This document shows, one piece after another, positions 38,102 to 48,455 of a stretch of DNA of 64,000 nucleotides. The DNA comes from Clostridium acidisoli DSM 12555. GTDB taxonomy: Bacteria; Bacillota; Clostridia; Clostridiales; Clostridiaceae. Position numbers and translations under genes: made by a program. The DNA lies in contig NZ_FWXH01000002.1 in NCBI RefSeq assembly GCF_900176305.1, positions 682,001-746,000 of the forward strand, given 5' to 3'. Under the pieces are notes generated by a model, which worked only from the letters and a program-made list of their open reading frames with translations, did not search any database and was not told the origin of the DNA. The first letter of the stretch is position 1. The number at the start of each line of letters is the position of its first letter.

Positions 38102-39877
38102 CTATTTCTTTATTACTACCACTTTATTATTTATTACATCAAAGTCTAAGTTATCTACGGGTAAATCTATTGCCTTAATATTGTCATCTTCTTTAATTAT
38201 ATCATAATTTTCGGTACTATTGATTCCATAATATCTTACAGTTCCATCATAAAAATAAACCATATTGCGCTTAGTTGCCATATCTTTAACCTTTAGCATA
38301 ACTTTCTTATCACCTTGATATTTAGGTATATAGACTAAATATCTGTTTTTCATTAAAATATTATAATTAAAATTTTTATTTGTCACAAATTTATTTACAC
38401 AAAATCTACCTTGTAGTTCTTCTTTTTCATCATTATTTATAATTTCATAATTTGATATTAATATAGTGTTGAATTTATATCTTAATATAAATCCATATCC
38501 ACTTTTTAGATCTAAATAAGAAATTTTAGGTGTAAAACTGTAAGTGTTTATTAATATTAATGAGAAAAATAATATGGCTCCATATTTAACATTTCTATAA
38601 CCTTTCCTTGCTAAGATGTAACAAAAATACAAGTACATTATAAAAATTGTATCAATTAATGGTATATAAAGCATCTTAGGTGTAATGTTAAGTAAAATAT
38701 TACTTGCACCGTTAAGTGCGGTTAAAACAACATATATGGGGATACAGATTATTTTAAATAATGGCTTAAAGAAAGAAAAAATTAATGCTACATTGCCAAG
38801 TGCCACTAATAAAGAAAACATAGGAATTAAAACTATGTTCCCCAAAGCAAACCCTAAACTAAAATTTTTAATGGTGAACAAAACATAGGGCATTGATATG
38901 CTTTGAACGCTTAAACTTATACTAAGACTTTCATTTATCTTTTTAGGTAATTTATAAAAAAACCTGGATATTTTTTTATAAAACAAGGCTATTCCGAAAG
39001 TTGATAAAAATGAAAGCATAAAGCCTATATCTAATATATAGTATGGTCTAAATAAAAGTAAAATCATTCCAGCTAAGCTTAGGGCTGAATATACATCATA
39101 ATTTTTATTAATCTTTTTAGAATATTTAAGCACTATTATCATTATCAATGCTCTGACTGTAGCTGGCTGACAACCTGTAAATAAAGTATAAAAAATTCCC
39201 ATTAGAATTGATATTTCTAGATTAAAACACAATTGTAGGGTTTTAAAAACTATAAGCATGTGTAATCCGGACACACATATAGCATATACTATGCCAAGTC
39301 TTTTAAAGTTATCTTTATCATTTTGTGAAAGTTCTGAGGAATCTCCAAAGGCTACAGCCATAATTTTTGATGAAAAATCCTTACCTAATTCATCATCAAA
39401 TTTTTTAAAAAGCTCTTGCTTATAAAAATACATTTTTGTTAATAAATCGTGGCTTTTCCCATTAACTTTAACAACCTTAAAATCACCTATTGTACCATAT
39501 TCATAGTCTATATTTTTGTTAAAATATCCTTTTATGTTGGCATTTTCACCTATATTAACCTGTGGTAAATTTCCTCTTATATTTATTTTTCTTCCAATAT
39601 AACTTGCAGTTGTGTAATATTTATTTTTATTAATAACTCTAACATTGATTGTACTTTGAACTCTAAGATTAGAATGAAAATATAGTAATAAACTAAAGAA
39701 GCCAATAAGAAAAAAGCATAGCTCAAAAAACAACAATTTTTTTTGACTAATAATAAACATAAATATGAAAAAAGATGCAGCTATCGCTACATCTATAATT
39801 AAGAAATCTTGAAAAAGTATTCCACATAAATCTCCAATTATTATAGAAACAAAAAGATACACTAAGGGTCTCTCCAT
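38102..39877 (-). CDS. ComEC/Rec2-like membrane protein without intact nuclease domain
   Basis: A 591-residue membrane protein. The competence domain (about 165-405) has FGDSSELSQNDKDNFKRLG, IYAICVSGLHM-like text (VYAICVSGLHML) and the later TGCQPATVRALIM, as in the ComEC DNA-uptake channel. Full-length ComEC adds a metallo-beta-lactamase-like domain. Here the last 150 residues (starting ISYLDLKSGYGFIL) resemble the start of that domain but contain no HxHxDH. It may translocate DNA without cutting, or may be a drifted relic. ATG at 39877 has GGAGG 10 nt upstream. Confidence 0.82.
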   Translation of the reverse strand: MERPLVYLFVSIIIGDLCGILFQDFLIIDVAIAASFFIFMFIISQKKLLFFELCFFLIGFFSLLLYFHSNLRVQSTINVRVINKNKYYTTASYIGRKINIRGNLPQVNIGENANIKGYFNKNIDYEYGTIGDFKVVKVNGKSHDLLTKMYFYKQELFKKFDDELGKDFSSKIMAVAFGDSSELSQNDKDNFKRLGIVYAICVSGLHMLIVFKTLQLCFNLEISILMGIFYTLFTGCQPATVRALIMIIVLKYSKKINKNYDVYSALSLAGMILLLFRPYYILDIGFMLSFLSTFGIALFYKKISRFFYKLPKKINESLSISLSVQSISMPYVLFTIKNFSLGFALGNIVLIPMFSLLVALGNVALIFSFFKPLFKIICIPIYVVLTALNGASNILLNITPKMLYIPLIDTIFIMYLYFCYILARKGYRNVKYGAILFFSLILINTYSFTPKISYLDLKSGYGFILRYKFNTILISNYEIINNDEKEELQGRFCVNKFVTNKNFNYNILMKNRYLVYIPKYQGDKKVMLKVKDMATKRNMVYFYDGTVRYYGINSTENYDIIKEDDNIKAIDLPVDNLDFDVINNKVVVIKK

Positions 39878-39947
39878 AAATATACAGCCTCCATGTTATT
39901 ATTTTAACCAATAACATAAATGCTAAACATAAGTCACGTTGAATAAA

Positions 39948-42524
39948 TTAAGATATAATATAATCTTTTTTAGTAAATACATATTTCATTATTGAAATAA
40001 GAATAAAGACTAAAATTATTACTAATGCACTTATTGCGTCAAATAAATTTACAAACTTTAATTCAATAAAGTTCTGCCCTATTCTCGTTGTTATAATCAA
40101 ACAATTTGCCAATACATAAAAAATCATTAGGAAATCAAAAATTATATTCTTTATAAATCTAAATTTTGTCATAAATACAATTTGTGAAACACTAAATATT
40201 ATAAATATAGCCATGCCGTTAGAATACATAGAGGAGCTTACAGATAAATTTGGTATAATACAACACAAAAGAGCTAATATCGTTGAGTTCAATACAATAT
40301 GTTTCCATTTTCTATTCCATATATCTTTGTTAACAACCTTCTTCTCATCTATATTGTTATTTAAAGTTTTCCTAACAGAAAAAATTCCCATGGACAATAT
40401 AAATGTATTGAATATATTTAGCCATATAATCTCAATTGGTGACAAATAGACTTTGTCATAAAACATTACTGAGAATATGCAAAACATAACTTGACTTAAA
40501 CTAGACACAAATAAAAATTCAAATATATATATCATAGAATTAATTATGCTTTTGCTATCATATACTGACTCTATTAAATTTTTAAAGTCAAAGTTCCTTA
40601 AGTATATATCACTAAGCTTCTTAAGCGTACTACTACACTTTTCTCCATGTGAAATAGATAAATTGGCTATCTTTAATGCTGGTAAATCAGTAAGTTTATT
40701 TGCTGTAAGTGCAATATTATAGTTAATATCCTTATAGGCATTAACTATTTTTATTTTATGTGCTGACAGTATTCTAGAAAACATACTTATTTTTTCTATA
40801 TTCCTTTCCAATTCACCTTCTTCCATGTAATCCATCTCTATACCAGACATTACAACATCACCAACATTTAAAAGTCCCAATCTTTTTCCCGTAGCCATAG
40901 CTGTAAGTTTGCTATCTTCTGTACATAAAACAGGTTTTACCGCCATTAATCTACTATTTTTTATATGCTTGTCCATTTCATCCTTAATAGGATTATTTAT
41001 ACCAATGAGCCCTGCAAAAACTAAATTGCTCTCAATATTTTCATTTACTGAAGGTCTGTAATTAAAATTCCTATAAGCTGTTCCAATTACATATAGACAT
41101 TCATTTGACATATCAATATCTGCGGCCTTTATCTCCTCTATATCCTCAGCTGTAATTTCTTTTTCAATTCCATTCTTCATTATATGAGTGCATTCCTCTA
41201 GCAAAACATCAACTGCACCTTTAACATATGCTCGATAATTTCTATCAACTTTATTAACTGTTGTTTGTATTCTTTTTTCTTTATCATAAGGCATCTTTAA
41301 AATTCTTTTATGTCTTTCGTATAAATCAATATTATTACTTACTTCGTCGGCAAACCTTCTAAGTGCAACTTCAATTGTGTTATCCGTATTGTTATCTCCA
41401 TTATAGTCATTACACAAAACTGATGTCTCTAAGATTCTTTCCATGTTATCATTTATTATAAATTTATCTTTAGATGTTTGAACTGTATTTGTATCATATA
41501 CACTTCTTACATTACTGTTTTTCTGTGTAAAAGCACCTTCTTTTTCTGTAATCAACACATCAATACTAGCTGCCATCTGAATTTTAGATATATCCTTAAA
41601 AAATATGCCCTCTCTTTTAAATTTTAACTTTGTAATTAAATTTATAACAATTAAAATTGCAGTTATTGCATAGGGCAATGAGGTTGATAGTAAAACAGAC
41701 ACATATTCATATAAATTAAAGATATTTTTATGGTTTAATAGTTGGTTTAATATAATTATTATTGAGCCGGCTAATCCAATTAATGCCATTATGTTCGCAA
41801 TTTGCTGTATTCCTTTTAAAAACACATTATCTTGCTTCTCAATATCAACAAGTCTTTCCATAATCTTGCCTATTTCAGTATTCATTCCAACTGCAACGAC
41901 TATTCCTTCTCCACTCCCATGCTTTACCACAGATGACTTAAACAAGATGTTTCTCATTTCTGATAAATTCAAATCATATTCCAAAAGCTTTGCTGAATAT
42001 TTTTCTATTGTATTATCATCTCCTGTTACTGCATCTTCTTTTACACTTAAATCTTCACAATCCATTATTCTTAAATCTGCTGGAATTATATTTTCTTTTT
42101 TATAAACTACTACGTCTCCAACTACTAAATCTTCATTTTTTATTGTAACTAACCTTCCATTTCGTATAACACTACAATCACCAGCATTAAACTTTTGTAA
42201 TGTCTTTAAGTCTTTCTGTTCAGTATATTTTTCCATCAACACCGTGCATATACTTATTAATAGGAAAGCCATATAAATTACTGCAGGAAAATAAATATGC
42301 AAAATAAAATACACTATAGTATTTATCAAAATACAGATTATCCAAGGTTGAACCAGTTGCTTAAGCATTGATTTGATCAATGTTTTCCTTTCAATGCCTA
42401 CAATCTTGTTTACTCCATATTTTTCTCTATTTATAAGAACTTCCTCTTCTAAAAGTCCTCTTTTGGAATTGCTTTGCATTAAATTAACCACATCATTCCA
42501 AGCCAAATTGTACCAATCAGTCAT
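39948..42524 (-). CDS. P-type ATPase homologue with degenerate catalytic motifs (pseudo-ATPase)
   Basis: 858 residues with complete P-type (P2-like) layout: N-terminal actuator region, paired helices, A domain, helix M4, P and N domains, then C-terminal helices. Almost every signature is changed. The phosphorylation site DKTGTLT is TEKEGAFT at 326-333 with Glu327 at the Asp position; TGES is TGDD (167-170); DPPR is NNPIK (511-515); the TGD loop is CTEDSK (534-539); TGDGVND is TANKLTD (607-613); PEGLP of M4 is replaced by TSLPYA. KGA (435-437) and FSR (582-584) remain. It cannot cycle as a normal pump. The frame is intact and starts with a GGAGG site. Confidence 0.9.
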   Translation of the reverse strand: MTDWYNLAWNDVVNLMQSNSKRGLLEEEVLINREKYGVNKIVGIERKTLIKSMLKQLVQPWIICILINTIVYFILHIYFPAVIYMAFLLISICTVLMEKYTEQKDLKTLQKFNAGDCSVIRNGRLVTIKNEDLVVGDVVVYKKENIIPADLRIMDCEDLSVKEDAVTGDDNTIEKYSAKLLEYDLNLSEMRNILFKSSVVKHGSGEGIVVAVGMNTEIGKIMERLVDIEKQDNVFLKGIQQIANIMALIGLAGSIIIILNQLLNHKNIFNLYEYVSVLLSTSLPYAITAILIVINLITKLKFKREGIFFKDISKIQMAASIDVLITEKEGAFTQKNSNVRSVYDTNTVQTSKDKFIINDNMERILETSVLCNDYNGDNNTDNTIEVALRRFADEVSNNIDLYERHKRILKMPYDKEKRIQTTVNKVDRNYRAYVKGAVDVLLEECTHIMKNGIEKEITAEDIEEIKAADIDMSNECLYVIGTAYRNFNYRPSVNENIESNLVFAGLIGINNPIKDEMDKHIKNSRLMAVKPVLCTEDSKLTAMATGKRLGLLNVGDVVMSGIEMDYMEEGELERNIEKISMFSRILSAHKIKIVNAYKDINYNIALTANKLTDLPALKIANLSISHGEKCSSTLKKLSDIYLRNFDFKNLIESVYDSKSIINSMIYIFEFLFVSSLSQVMFCIFSVMFYDKVYLSPIEIIWLNIFNTFILSMGIFSVRKTLNNNIDEKKVVNKDIWNRKWKHIVLNSTILALLCCIIPNLSVSSSMYSNGMAIFIIFSVSQIVFMTKFRFIKNIIFDFLMIFYVLANCLIITTRIGQNFIELKFVNLFDAISALVIILVFILISIMKYVFTKKDYIIS

Positions 42525-42780
42525 AAACTTGTTCCCTCCAAAAGCATGAATCGCACTTATTTACTATATATATCGTACATACATACTAGTTAACTTTAAT
42601 TTCAAACAAAAATTAATACTTATATTATACTAAATCATTAAATACAATTAAATACGCAATTAGTAAAGAAATAATTTTTAAAACATAAAAATAATCATGG
42701 TCAAACTTGACCTTAAATTTATATATTAATAATGAGTAATATTTTATTATTCTATTGCATATTTTATGGAGGTAAATTTT

Positions 42781-43290
42781 ATGGATACTATTAAAGACCT
42801 AAATATTCCAATAGAATTATTTGAAAAAATTTATCTAACAGATCATCACACTCTGAAAAAAGATTATAAATTTTTAGGTCAAGGTGCAAGTAGAATTGTA
42901 TACGCAATAAATGATGCTTATGTTGTAAAACTGTCTAAAAATAGAACTGGCAAATATCAATGTAGAACAGAATATTATATTTATAATAACATAGATGAAA
43001 AATATAAAAAATATTTTTGTCCTATCGTTTGGTATAAAGAGGGTATGATTGTTATGAAAAGGGCTGAGACTTTTTCTGAAATACTTGGATTAAGACATGG
43101 CAGTATTTTTGAATATACAAGTATAAAAAGAAATAGCGAATTTTTTAAAACCCTAAAGAAAATAGCAAATCACTATGATTTACTTTATCCTGATATAAAA
43201 GCTATTTCTTCATGGGGAATATTAGAACAAAAACCTGTTTTAATTGACTATGGATGTACTAATTCACTTTATGATAAATATTTTGACTAA
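42781..43290 (+). CDS. Small protein-kinase-like protein
   Basis: 169 residues from ATG 42781, which has GGAGGT 7 nt upstream; the ATG at 42766 is part of that site. A glycine loop GQGASRIVY (33-41), the ATP-lysine VVKLS (Lys50), Glu64 and DYG (156-158) resemble a minimal kinase. The catalytic loop HRDxxxxN is not visible: the segment before DYG reads YPDIKAISSWGILEQKPVL, similar to small phage-type kinase-like proteins. Activity is uncertain. It is divergent from the pseudo-ATPase gene, sharing a 256-bp upstream region, and runs toward element C. Confidence 0.75.
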   Translation: MDTIKDLNIPIELFEKIYLTDHHTLKKDYKFLGQGASRIVYAINDAYVVKLSKNRTGKYQCRTEYYIYNNIDEKYKKYFCPIVWYKEGMIVMKRAETFSEILGLRHGSIFEYTSIKRNSEFFKTLKKIANHYDLLYPDIKAISSWGILEQKPVLIDYGCTNSLYDKYFD

Positions 43291-43332
43291 AATCAGTATT
43301 TTATACAGTTAAAAGTTTATTTTTATTAGTTA

Positions 43333-43689
43333 GAAATTGCGAAGTAAAGACTAAAGAATTTTATCATAGCTAAAGCTAGATAAAAAGATTAAAGAAAGCC
43401 TTCAGCTAGATGAAAGAATTGACGAGGCTAAAGCCGTCAAAGGTGCGAGAAGTTACTTACGTAACAGGTAAAAGATGAGTGTCAATATACTTTAGATTAC
43501 AGCTTTTAAGTTCAAAGATTTTCGCACGCATAGCGTAGAAAAATCTTCCTTAACACCTTTTGCTGCAAGCAAATTCTCTCACCATTAACGGTATTACCGT
43601 TAATTCTTCCATCTTGCCACTCTGGCAATCTTTTACCTTTTTACTTACGTAGTAGAGTAAAAAGCTTTAACCAGGTACTTCGCAATTTC
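43333..43689 (+). repeat. Hairpin-chain element, copy C (internally deleted)
   Basis: A 357-bp non-coding copy with 14-bp perfect terminal inverted repeats, GAAATTGCGAAGTA (43333-43346) and TACTTCGCAATTTC (43676-43689). Both arms match copy B closely. About 170 bp of the B core is missing, with the junction in AACAGGTAAAAGATGAGTG. One stem differs from B by a compensatory pair: GCC/GGC in B is GCT/AGC in C inside the GACG/CGTC hairpin (about 43426-43442). It fills the gap between the convergent kinase-like gene and comEA. Confidence 0.88.
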
Positions 43690-43707
43690 TTCATATTACG
43701 CAATAAT

Positions 43708-44382
43708 TCAATTTATCTCAATGTAGTCCATAATTTTTTTCCCTCTTGTAGGCCCTATGGCTTTCTCCATGTCTTTTTCTGAATTTATTTTTCCTCCATT
43801 GCTTTCTCTAAACTTAACAATTTTATCTGCTAATCCTTTACCTATTCCAGGTATCTTCTTGCTTACTATTTCATCTTCAGTAGCACTATTTATATCTATT
43901 TTATCATCTGATGAACTTGATGAATTTGAATCCACTGAACCTGACCCATTATTATTAATTTGGGCATTTTTCTGATTTTTTGACTTTACCTGTATATCAT
44001 CACCATCATTCAGTTTTTTAGCACCATTAACACTAAAACAATCTGCATTTTCAGTAAACCCTCCAGCTTTATCCACAAGATCTTTTATTCTTTGTCCATT
44101 GCTTAAGGAATACACTCCTGGATTTTTAACTTCCCCATAAACCTGTGCATTAATTTCTTTTTTGCTTTCAGCATTACTTTTGTTTTCATTATTACTGCTA
44201 TTATCGTTTTTATCAATATCATCTTTGTCAACATCATTTTTATTGTATTTGTTTTCATTAACTACTGACAAATCGTTAGATTCCAGGTTTTTTCTAGAAT
44301 TTTGTATATTATATCCAATTATGAGGGATACTATGAACATTATAGTAATTATGGACATTCCAATTATCTTTTTCTTATTCAT
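43708..44382 (-). CDS. comEA: ComEA-type helix-hairpin-helix DNA-binding protein
   Basis: 224 residues. An N-terminal membrane anchor (about 4-22), a disordered Asn/Asp/Lys-rich linker, a SLBB-type domain (VYGEVKNPGVYSLSNGQ) and, after another Ser/Asn-rich linker, two helix-hairpin-helix motifs (INSATEDEIVSKKIPGIGKG; IGPTRGKKIMDYI). This is the layout of ComEA, the surface DNA receptor for transformation. comEC-like is nearby but not adjacent, separated by the pseudo-ATPase and kinase-like genes. Confidence 0.88.
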   Translation of the reverse strand: MNKKKIIGMSIITIMFIVSLIIGYNIQNSRKNLESNDLSVVNENKYNKNDVDKDDIDKNDNSSNNENKSNAESKKEINAQVYGEVKNPGVYSLSNGQRIKDLVDKAGGFTENADCFSVNGAKKLNDGDDIQVKSKNQKNAQINNNGSGSVDSNSSSSSDDKIDINSATEDEIVSKKIPGIGKGLADKIVKFRESNGGKINSEKDMEKAIGPTRGKKIMDYIEIN

Positions 44383-44577
44383 CTTATTTTCCTCCTTATA
44401 AAGTAATTATTGACAATATGCACAGCAAATACACATATTTTTTTGCCATTTGCATCATTTTTTGATATACTGATGATGATAATTTTTTAGTTTACTGTAA
44501 TTTTACGAATTACAAACGTTTAAATTTTATAAAACGACAATTTATAATTATTGTTGATAATAGAAACAGGAGGAACT

Positions 44578-45843
44578 ATGAAAAAATTAGTTACAGTTTT
44601 AGTTACAGTTTTTTTGTTAATAAGTAATTTAGGTATAAAAACATATGCAGACCCCGTATCTCCACCTAATGTATCAGGTGATGGTGTTGTTTTAATGGAT
44701 GCAACAACAGGTCAAATACTATATGGTAAAAACGTAGATCAGCAATTTCCCCCAGCCTCTACAACAAAAATAATGACGGCTTTACTTACAATTGAAAATA
44801 CTAAACCTGATGATATTGTTACAATAAGTAATGATTTTACAACAAAAAATCATACTCTTTTAGATGGCAATACTCTATGCCTTGAAAATGGCGAACAGAT
44901 TAAAGTAAAAGATTTGTTATATGGATTGCTGCTTCGTTCAGCTAATGACTCTGCTGTAGCCCTTGCAGAACATATTAGTGGATCTGTTGAAAACTTTGCT
45001 AAATTAATGAATAAAAGGGCCCGTGAACTTGGATGTACAACTGCAAGTTTTCAAAATCCAAATGGTCTCTATAATAAAGACCATAAAGTTTCAGCCAAGG
45101 ATTTGGCTCTCATATTAAGAAAACTTTCAGAGTATCCTGAATTTAGAGAAATAGCAACTACTCCATATTACACAATACCTGCTACTAATAAAACTGATCA
45201 AGCCAAAACCGTTATAAACAGAAGTTTAAGAAATGAAAACAAACTAATATATAAAGGTTCAAAGGAGTATTATGAAGGCGTGGACGGAGGTAAAACTGGC
45301 TATACTATCCAGTCCCTTCACTCTTATGTAGCTGCTGCAACAAGAAACAATCATAGATTAATAGTTACAATTATGCACAGTGCTGACCAAAAATATTTTG
45401 ATGATGCTAGAGCTCTTTTAGATTATGGTTTTAATAATTTTAATTTAAATAAACAGTTTTCTAAAGGTCAAATCGTTACATACTATAAGGAATCTAATGG
45501 TACAAAAATTCCTCTTGTAGCTGCAGAAGATTTTTATTATGTAACTGACAAAAGCTCCAAATCAAAGCCAACTTTTAAATTTGATAATTCTTCAATTAAA
45601 GTGGATAAGTTTAATAAAGGAGAACGCGTAACTAATATCGACCTTAAATTAGATGATAAATATATTGGGAATCTAAATTTACTTAGTGGAGTGACTTATT
45701 CCCCAAGTGTATTCTCACAGAATTCCATTACTGCAAATTTCAACAAATTATATATACTTTATGGTGCTATAGGTATTTTAGGTGTAATCCTATTGTTTAA
45801 TTTAATGTTACGAAAAATAAAATTGTTCAAAAAAGAATTTTAG
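44578..45843 (+). CDS. dacF: D-alanyl-D-alanine carboxypeptidase (DacF-like)
   Basis: About 421 residues. A signal peptide ends near TYADPVSPP. The penicillin-binding motifs are ASTTKIMT (SxxK), RSANDS (SxN) and GGKTGYT (KTG). A C-terminal PBP5 domain and a final hydrophobic helix (ILYGAIGILGVILLFNLML) anchor it. It trims the last D-Ala of stem peptides. ATG 44578 follows GGAGG by 4-5 nt. Assignment as DacF rather than DacA is inferred from length and context. Confidence 0.88.
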   Translation: MKKLVTVLVTVFLLISNLGIKTYADPVSPPNVSGDGVVLMDATTGQILYGKNVDQQFPPASTTKIMTALLTIENTKPDDIVTISNDFTTKNHTLLDGNTLCLENGEQIKVKDLLYGLLLRSANDSAVALAEHISGSVENFAKLMNKRARELGCTTASFQNPNGLYNKDHKVSAKDLALILRKLSEYPEFREIATTPYYTIPATNKTDQAKTVINRSLRNENKLIYKGSKEYYEGVDGGKTGYTIQSLHSYVAAATRNNHRLIVTIMHSADQKYFDDARALLDYGFNNFNLNKQFSKGQIVTYYKESNGTKIPLVAAEDFYYVTDKSSKSKPTFKFDNSSIKVDKFNKGERVTNIDLKLDDKYIGNLNLLSGVTYSPSVFSQNSITANFNKLYILYGAIGILGVILLFNLMLRKIKLFKKEF

Positions 45844-45868
45844 TGGTTGTTTTTAACAACCACTTTTA
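45842..45868. terminator. Bidirectional terminator between dacF and the pseudouridine synthase gene
   Basis: AGTGGTTG (45842-45849) pairs with CAACCACT (45857-45864), followed by TTTTAAT on the plus strand. The hairpin overlaps the dacF stop and serves both converging genes. Confidence 0.8.
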
Positions 45869-45881
45869 ATTTACACTAAAT

Positions 45882-46772
45882 TTAACTCAGCGTTTTAATT
45901 AAATTTTTAATGTCTTCTGGTATATCTATTTCTAACTCTATAAGCCTTCCATCCCTTGGATGTGGAAAACTTAAACTACTTGCATGAAGCGCTTGTCTTT
46001 TTATGATTAAATCATCCCCACCATAAAGTGTATCTCCATAAATCGGATGTCCTATGCTGCTTAAATGTACTCTTATTTGATGGGTTCTACCCGTCTCTAA
46101 TCTTAATTTTAACACATCTGCATTAGTTAAACCTTTTTCAACCTTATAATGTGTTATGCTTCTTTGTCCTCTTTCATCTATAACTCTATTTATTGAGTCT
46201 CCACCAGTTCTGTATATAGGCATATCAATTATACCCGTCTTTTCACTTAGGTTTCCCATTACTACTGCTATGTATTCCTTTTTAAATGAATCAAGTTCCA
46301 TATCTCTTGCAAGCGACATGTGTGCAAATTGATTTTTTGCAATTAGTACAAGTCCTGATGTATCCCTATCTAGTCTATTTACAAGTCTAACTATACAATT
46401 TTCACCTTTTTCTTTAAAATAGTATAACAATGCATTAGCAAGGGTTCCATTTTGATAACTTTTTGTTGGATGAACCACCATTCCAGATGGCTTATTTACA
46501 ACAATAACATCTTCATCTTCATATATTACTGAAATATCTATTTTTTCTGGATCAATGTTTTGACTTTCTTCTCTAGATAAGTCTATTTCTATTTTATCAC
46601 CAGCTTTTAACATATAATTCATTTTAACAGGAATACCATTGACCTCTATCTTTTTCTCTATGGATGCTTTCTTTATAAACCTAGAGGATATATTTAATTT
46701 ATTTTTTAGATATTCCCTAATCTTTATATTATTTTCTTCTTCTGCTACATAATATTCTAGTTTGTTATTCAT
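45882..46772 (-). CDS. RluD-family 23S rRNA pseudouridine synthase
   Basis: 296 residues: an N-terminal S4-like RNA-binding domain (SSRFIKKASIEKKIEVNGIPV) and a catalytic domain with the active-site motif RLDRDTSGL (Asp in motif), GRTHQIRVHL and HASSLSFPHP. It is an RluA/RluC/RluD-type enzyme; the exact rRNA site is not determinable here. Confidence 0.92.
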   Translation of the reverse strand: MNNKLEYYVAEEENNIKIREYLKNKLNISSRFIKKASIEKKIEVNGIPVKMNYMLKAGDKIEIDLSREESQNIDPEKIDISVIYEDEDVIVVNKPSGMVVHPTKSYQNGTLANALLYYFKEKGENCIVRLVNRLDRDTSGLVLIAKNQFAHMSLARDMELDSFKKEYIAVVMGNLSEKTGIIDMPIYRTGGDSINRVIDERGQRSITHYKVEKGLTNADVLKLRLETGRTHQIRVHLSSIGHPIYGDTLYGGDDLIIKRQALHASSLSFPHPRDGRLIELEIDIPEDIKNLIKTLS

Positions 46773-46786
46773 TTTCTACCCTCTTA

Positions 46787-47167
46787 TTATTCAACTATTG
46801 CTACAACCTCTATTTCAATTAGAGCATCCTTGGGTAGCTTTACTTCTACGCAAGATCTAGCTGGTTTGTTATTTACGAAATATTCTCCATAAACTTCATT
46901 TACATCAGCAAAATTTTTCATATCGCTTATAAATACTGTGGTTTTAATAACATTATCAAATGAAGTATGTGCCTCTTTTAATATGTTTTCTACATTTTTT
47001 AAAGCTTGATGCGTTGCTTCCTTAATATTAGTATTTACTAGTTCTCCTGTCTTAGGATTTATTGGTATTTGACCTGATGTAAAAAGTAAATTTTGAAATT
47101 TTATTGCCTGTGAATAAGGTCCAATTGCTGCTGGTGCATTTTTAGTATTTATTATTTCTTTCTCCAT
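46787..47167 (-). CDS. ridA: RidA family reactive intermediate deaminase
   Basis: 126 residues with the family signatures [26 protein letters not shown] and the catalytic Arg in [19 protein letters not shown]. RidA hydrolyses reactive enamine or imine intermediates made by PLP enzymes. The ATG at 47167 has AAAGGTGG 8 nt upstream. Confidence 0.94.
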   Translation of the reverse strand: MEKEIINTKNAPAAIGPYSQAIKFQNLLFTSGQIPINPKTGELVNTNIKEATHQALKNVENILKEAHTSFDNVIKTTVFISDMKNFADVNEVYGEYFVNNKPARSCVEVKLPKDALIEIEVVAIVE

Positions 47168-47187
47168 GTTTGTTTCCACCTTTTCTC

Positions 47188-48447
47188 TTATTTATTTATA
47201 TCATTTCCAAGTAATATAACTATATCATACTTTTTGCTTTTTTCTTGAATCAATTCATAGGAATTTGCTTTAATATCATTACCCATATAATCTTTCACTT
47301 CAGGAATTTTACCTTCATCAATGCCATAAAATGTTACTTTTGTCTTATCAATTGGTTTTTGAGGTGAATTTCCAGTTGTTATATCTGTAAAACCATTTTC
47401 CTCTAATGCTGTTTTAAAGTTTTTTGCTAACCCATTTTTAGTTGTGCCATTTAATATATCTATTTTCAATGATTTTTTATCTATATCATTTTTAACCTTT
47501 GTGTTATTTCCAAGAAGTTTATTATTATTTGCTGTATCAAGCAAATAATATTCATTATTATCTATTGCTACATTCAAGCCCTTAGCAGTATACATAGTTA
47601 CTTTTGTTTTATCTAGATGACTAAATGCCCTTGCATACTTAAATACATCGTAAGTACTCATATTACTTTCAATATTTTTTGATAAAGTTGAAATTATTGA
47701 TGGATATTTAAATATTGTTGAAAATCTGCTAAAATTATTCATTGATTCATTAATAAAGGATTGTTGGTTTTTTATCCTTCCAGTATCCCCCGATAAAAGT
47801 CCAGTACCATCGTTATTTTTAACCCATCTATAATATTCCTCAGCCTGCTGACCATTTAACTTAATAGTACTACCTTTTGCAAAATGAATATGTAAGTCTT
47901 GAACCTTATCATCATAATTCATTTTATTATTTATATTCATTGTGACTCCACCAAGAGAGTTTATTATATTTCTAAAGGATGCATAATCCAATTGAACATA
48001 ATAATTTATTTTGGTATTCATCAGTTTTTGAACACTATTTACTATGTATTTAGGTCCATCTACTGAACTAGCATAATTTAATTTTTGTGCCTTATTATCC
48101 ACTTTGATTAGTGAATCTCTAGGAATTGAAATTATTTTTAAACTTTTATCTTCTGGTTCATAATGAAATAGAATTATGGAGTTTGCTTTTTTTATGTTAT
48201 CTCCTTTGGTTGTATCATTTGCATCTTTTGAACCAATGTCAACTCCTGCAACAAGAATATTAACTGGTGCATCCTTAGCAGGTTCAACCGCTTTTACGTT
48301 TATAAGATTTGATTTACTATTTGTTCCAGACAAGTAAAATACAGTAAAAAATGTGATGCCCACAGCTAAACAAATAAATATTGCTAAAATTATAATGATC
48401 ACTACTTTTAAAATTTTATTTTTTTTAGTTTTTTGGCTTTTTTCCAT
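47188..48447 (-). CDS. LytR-CpsA-Psr (LCP) family protein
   Basis: 419 residues. A cytoplasmic start, one membrane helix (about 13-35), an LCP catalytic domain with IPRDSLIKV and SLGGVTMNI, and a C-terminal LytR_C domain ([15 protein letters not shown]). LCP enzymes attach glycopolymers such as teichoic acids to peptidoglycan. It is downstream of yqeK with an 8-nt gap. Confidence 0.9.
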   Translation of the reverse strand: MEKSQKTKKNKILKVVIIIILAIFICLAVGITFFTVFYLSGTNSKSNLINVKAVEPAKDAPVNILVAGVDIGSKDANDTTKGDNIKKANSIILFHYEPEDKSLKIISIPRDSLIKVDNKAQKLNYASSVDGPKYIVNSVQKLMNTKINYYVQLDYASFRNIINSLGGVTMNINNKMNYDDKVQDLHIHFAKGSTIKLNGQQAEEYYRWVKNNDGTGLLSGDTGRIKNQQSFINESMNNFSRFSTIFKYPSIISTLSKNIESNMSTYDVFKYARAFSHLDKTKVTMYTAKGLNVAIDNNEYYLLDTANNNKLLGNNTKVKNDIDKKSLKIDILNGTTKNGLAKNFKTALEENGFTDITTGNSPQKPIDKTKVTFYGIDEGKIPEVKDYMGNDIKANSYELIQEKSKKYDIVILLGNDINK

Positions 48448-48455
48448 TTCTACAC

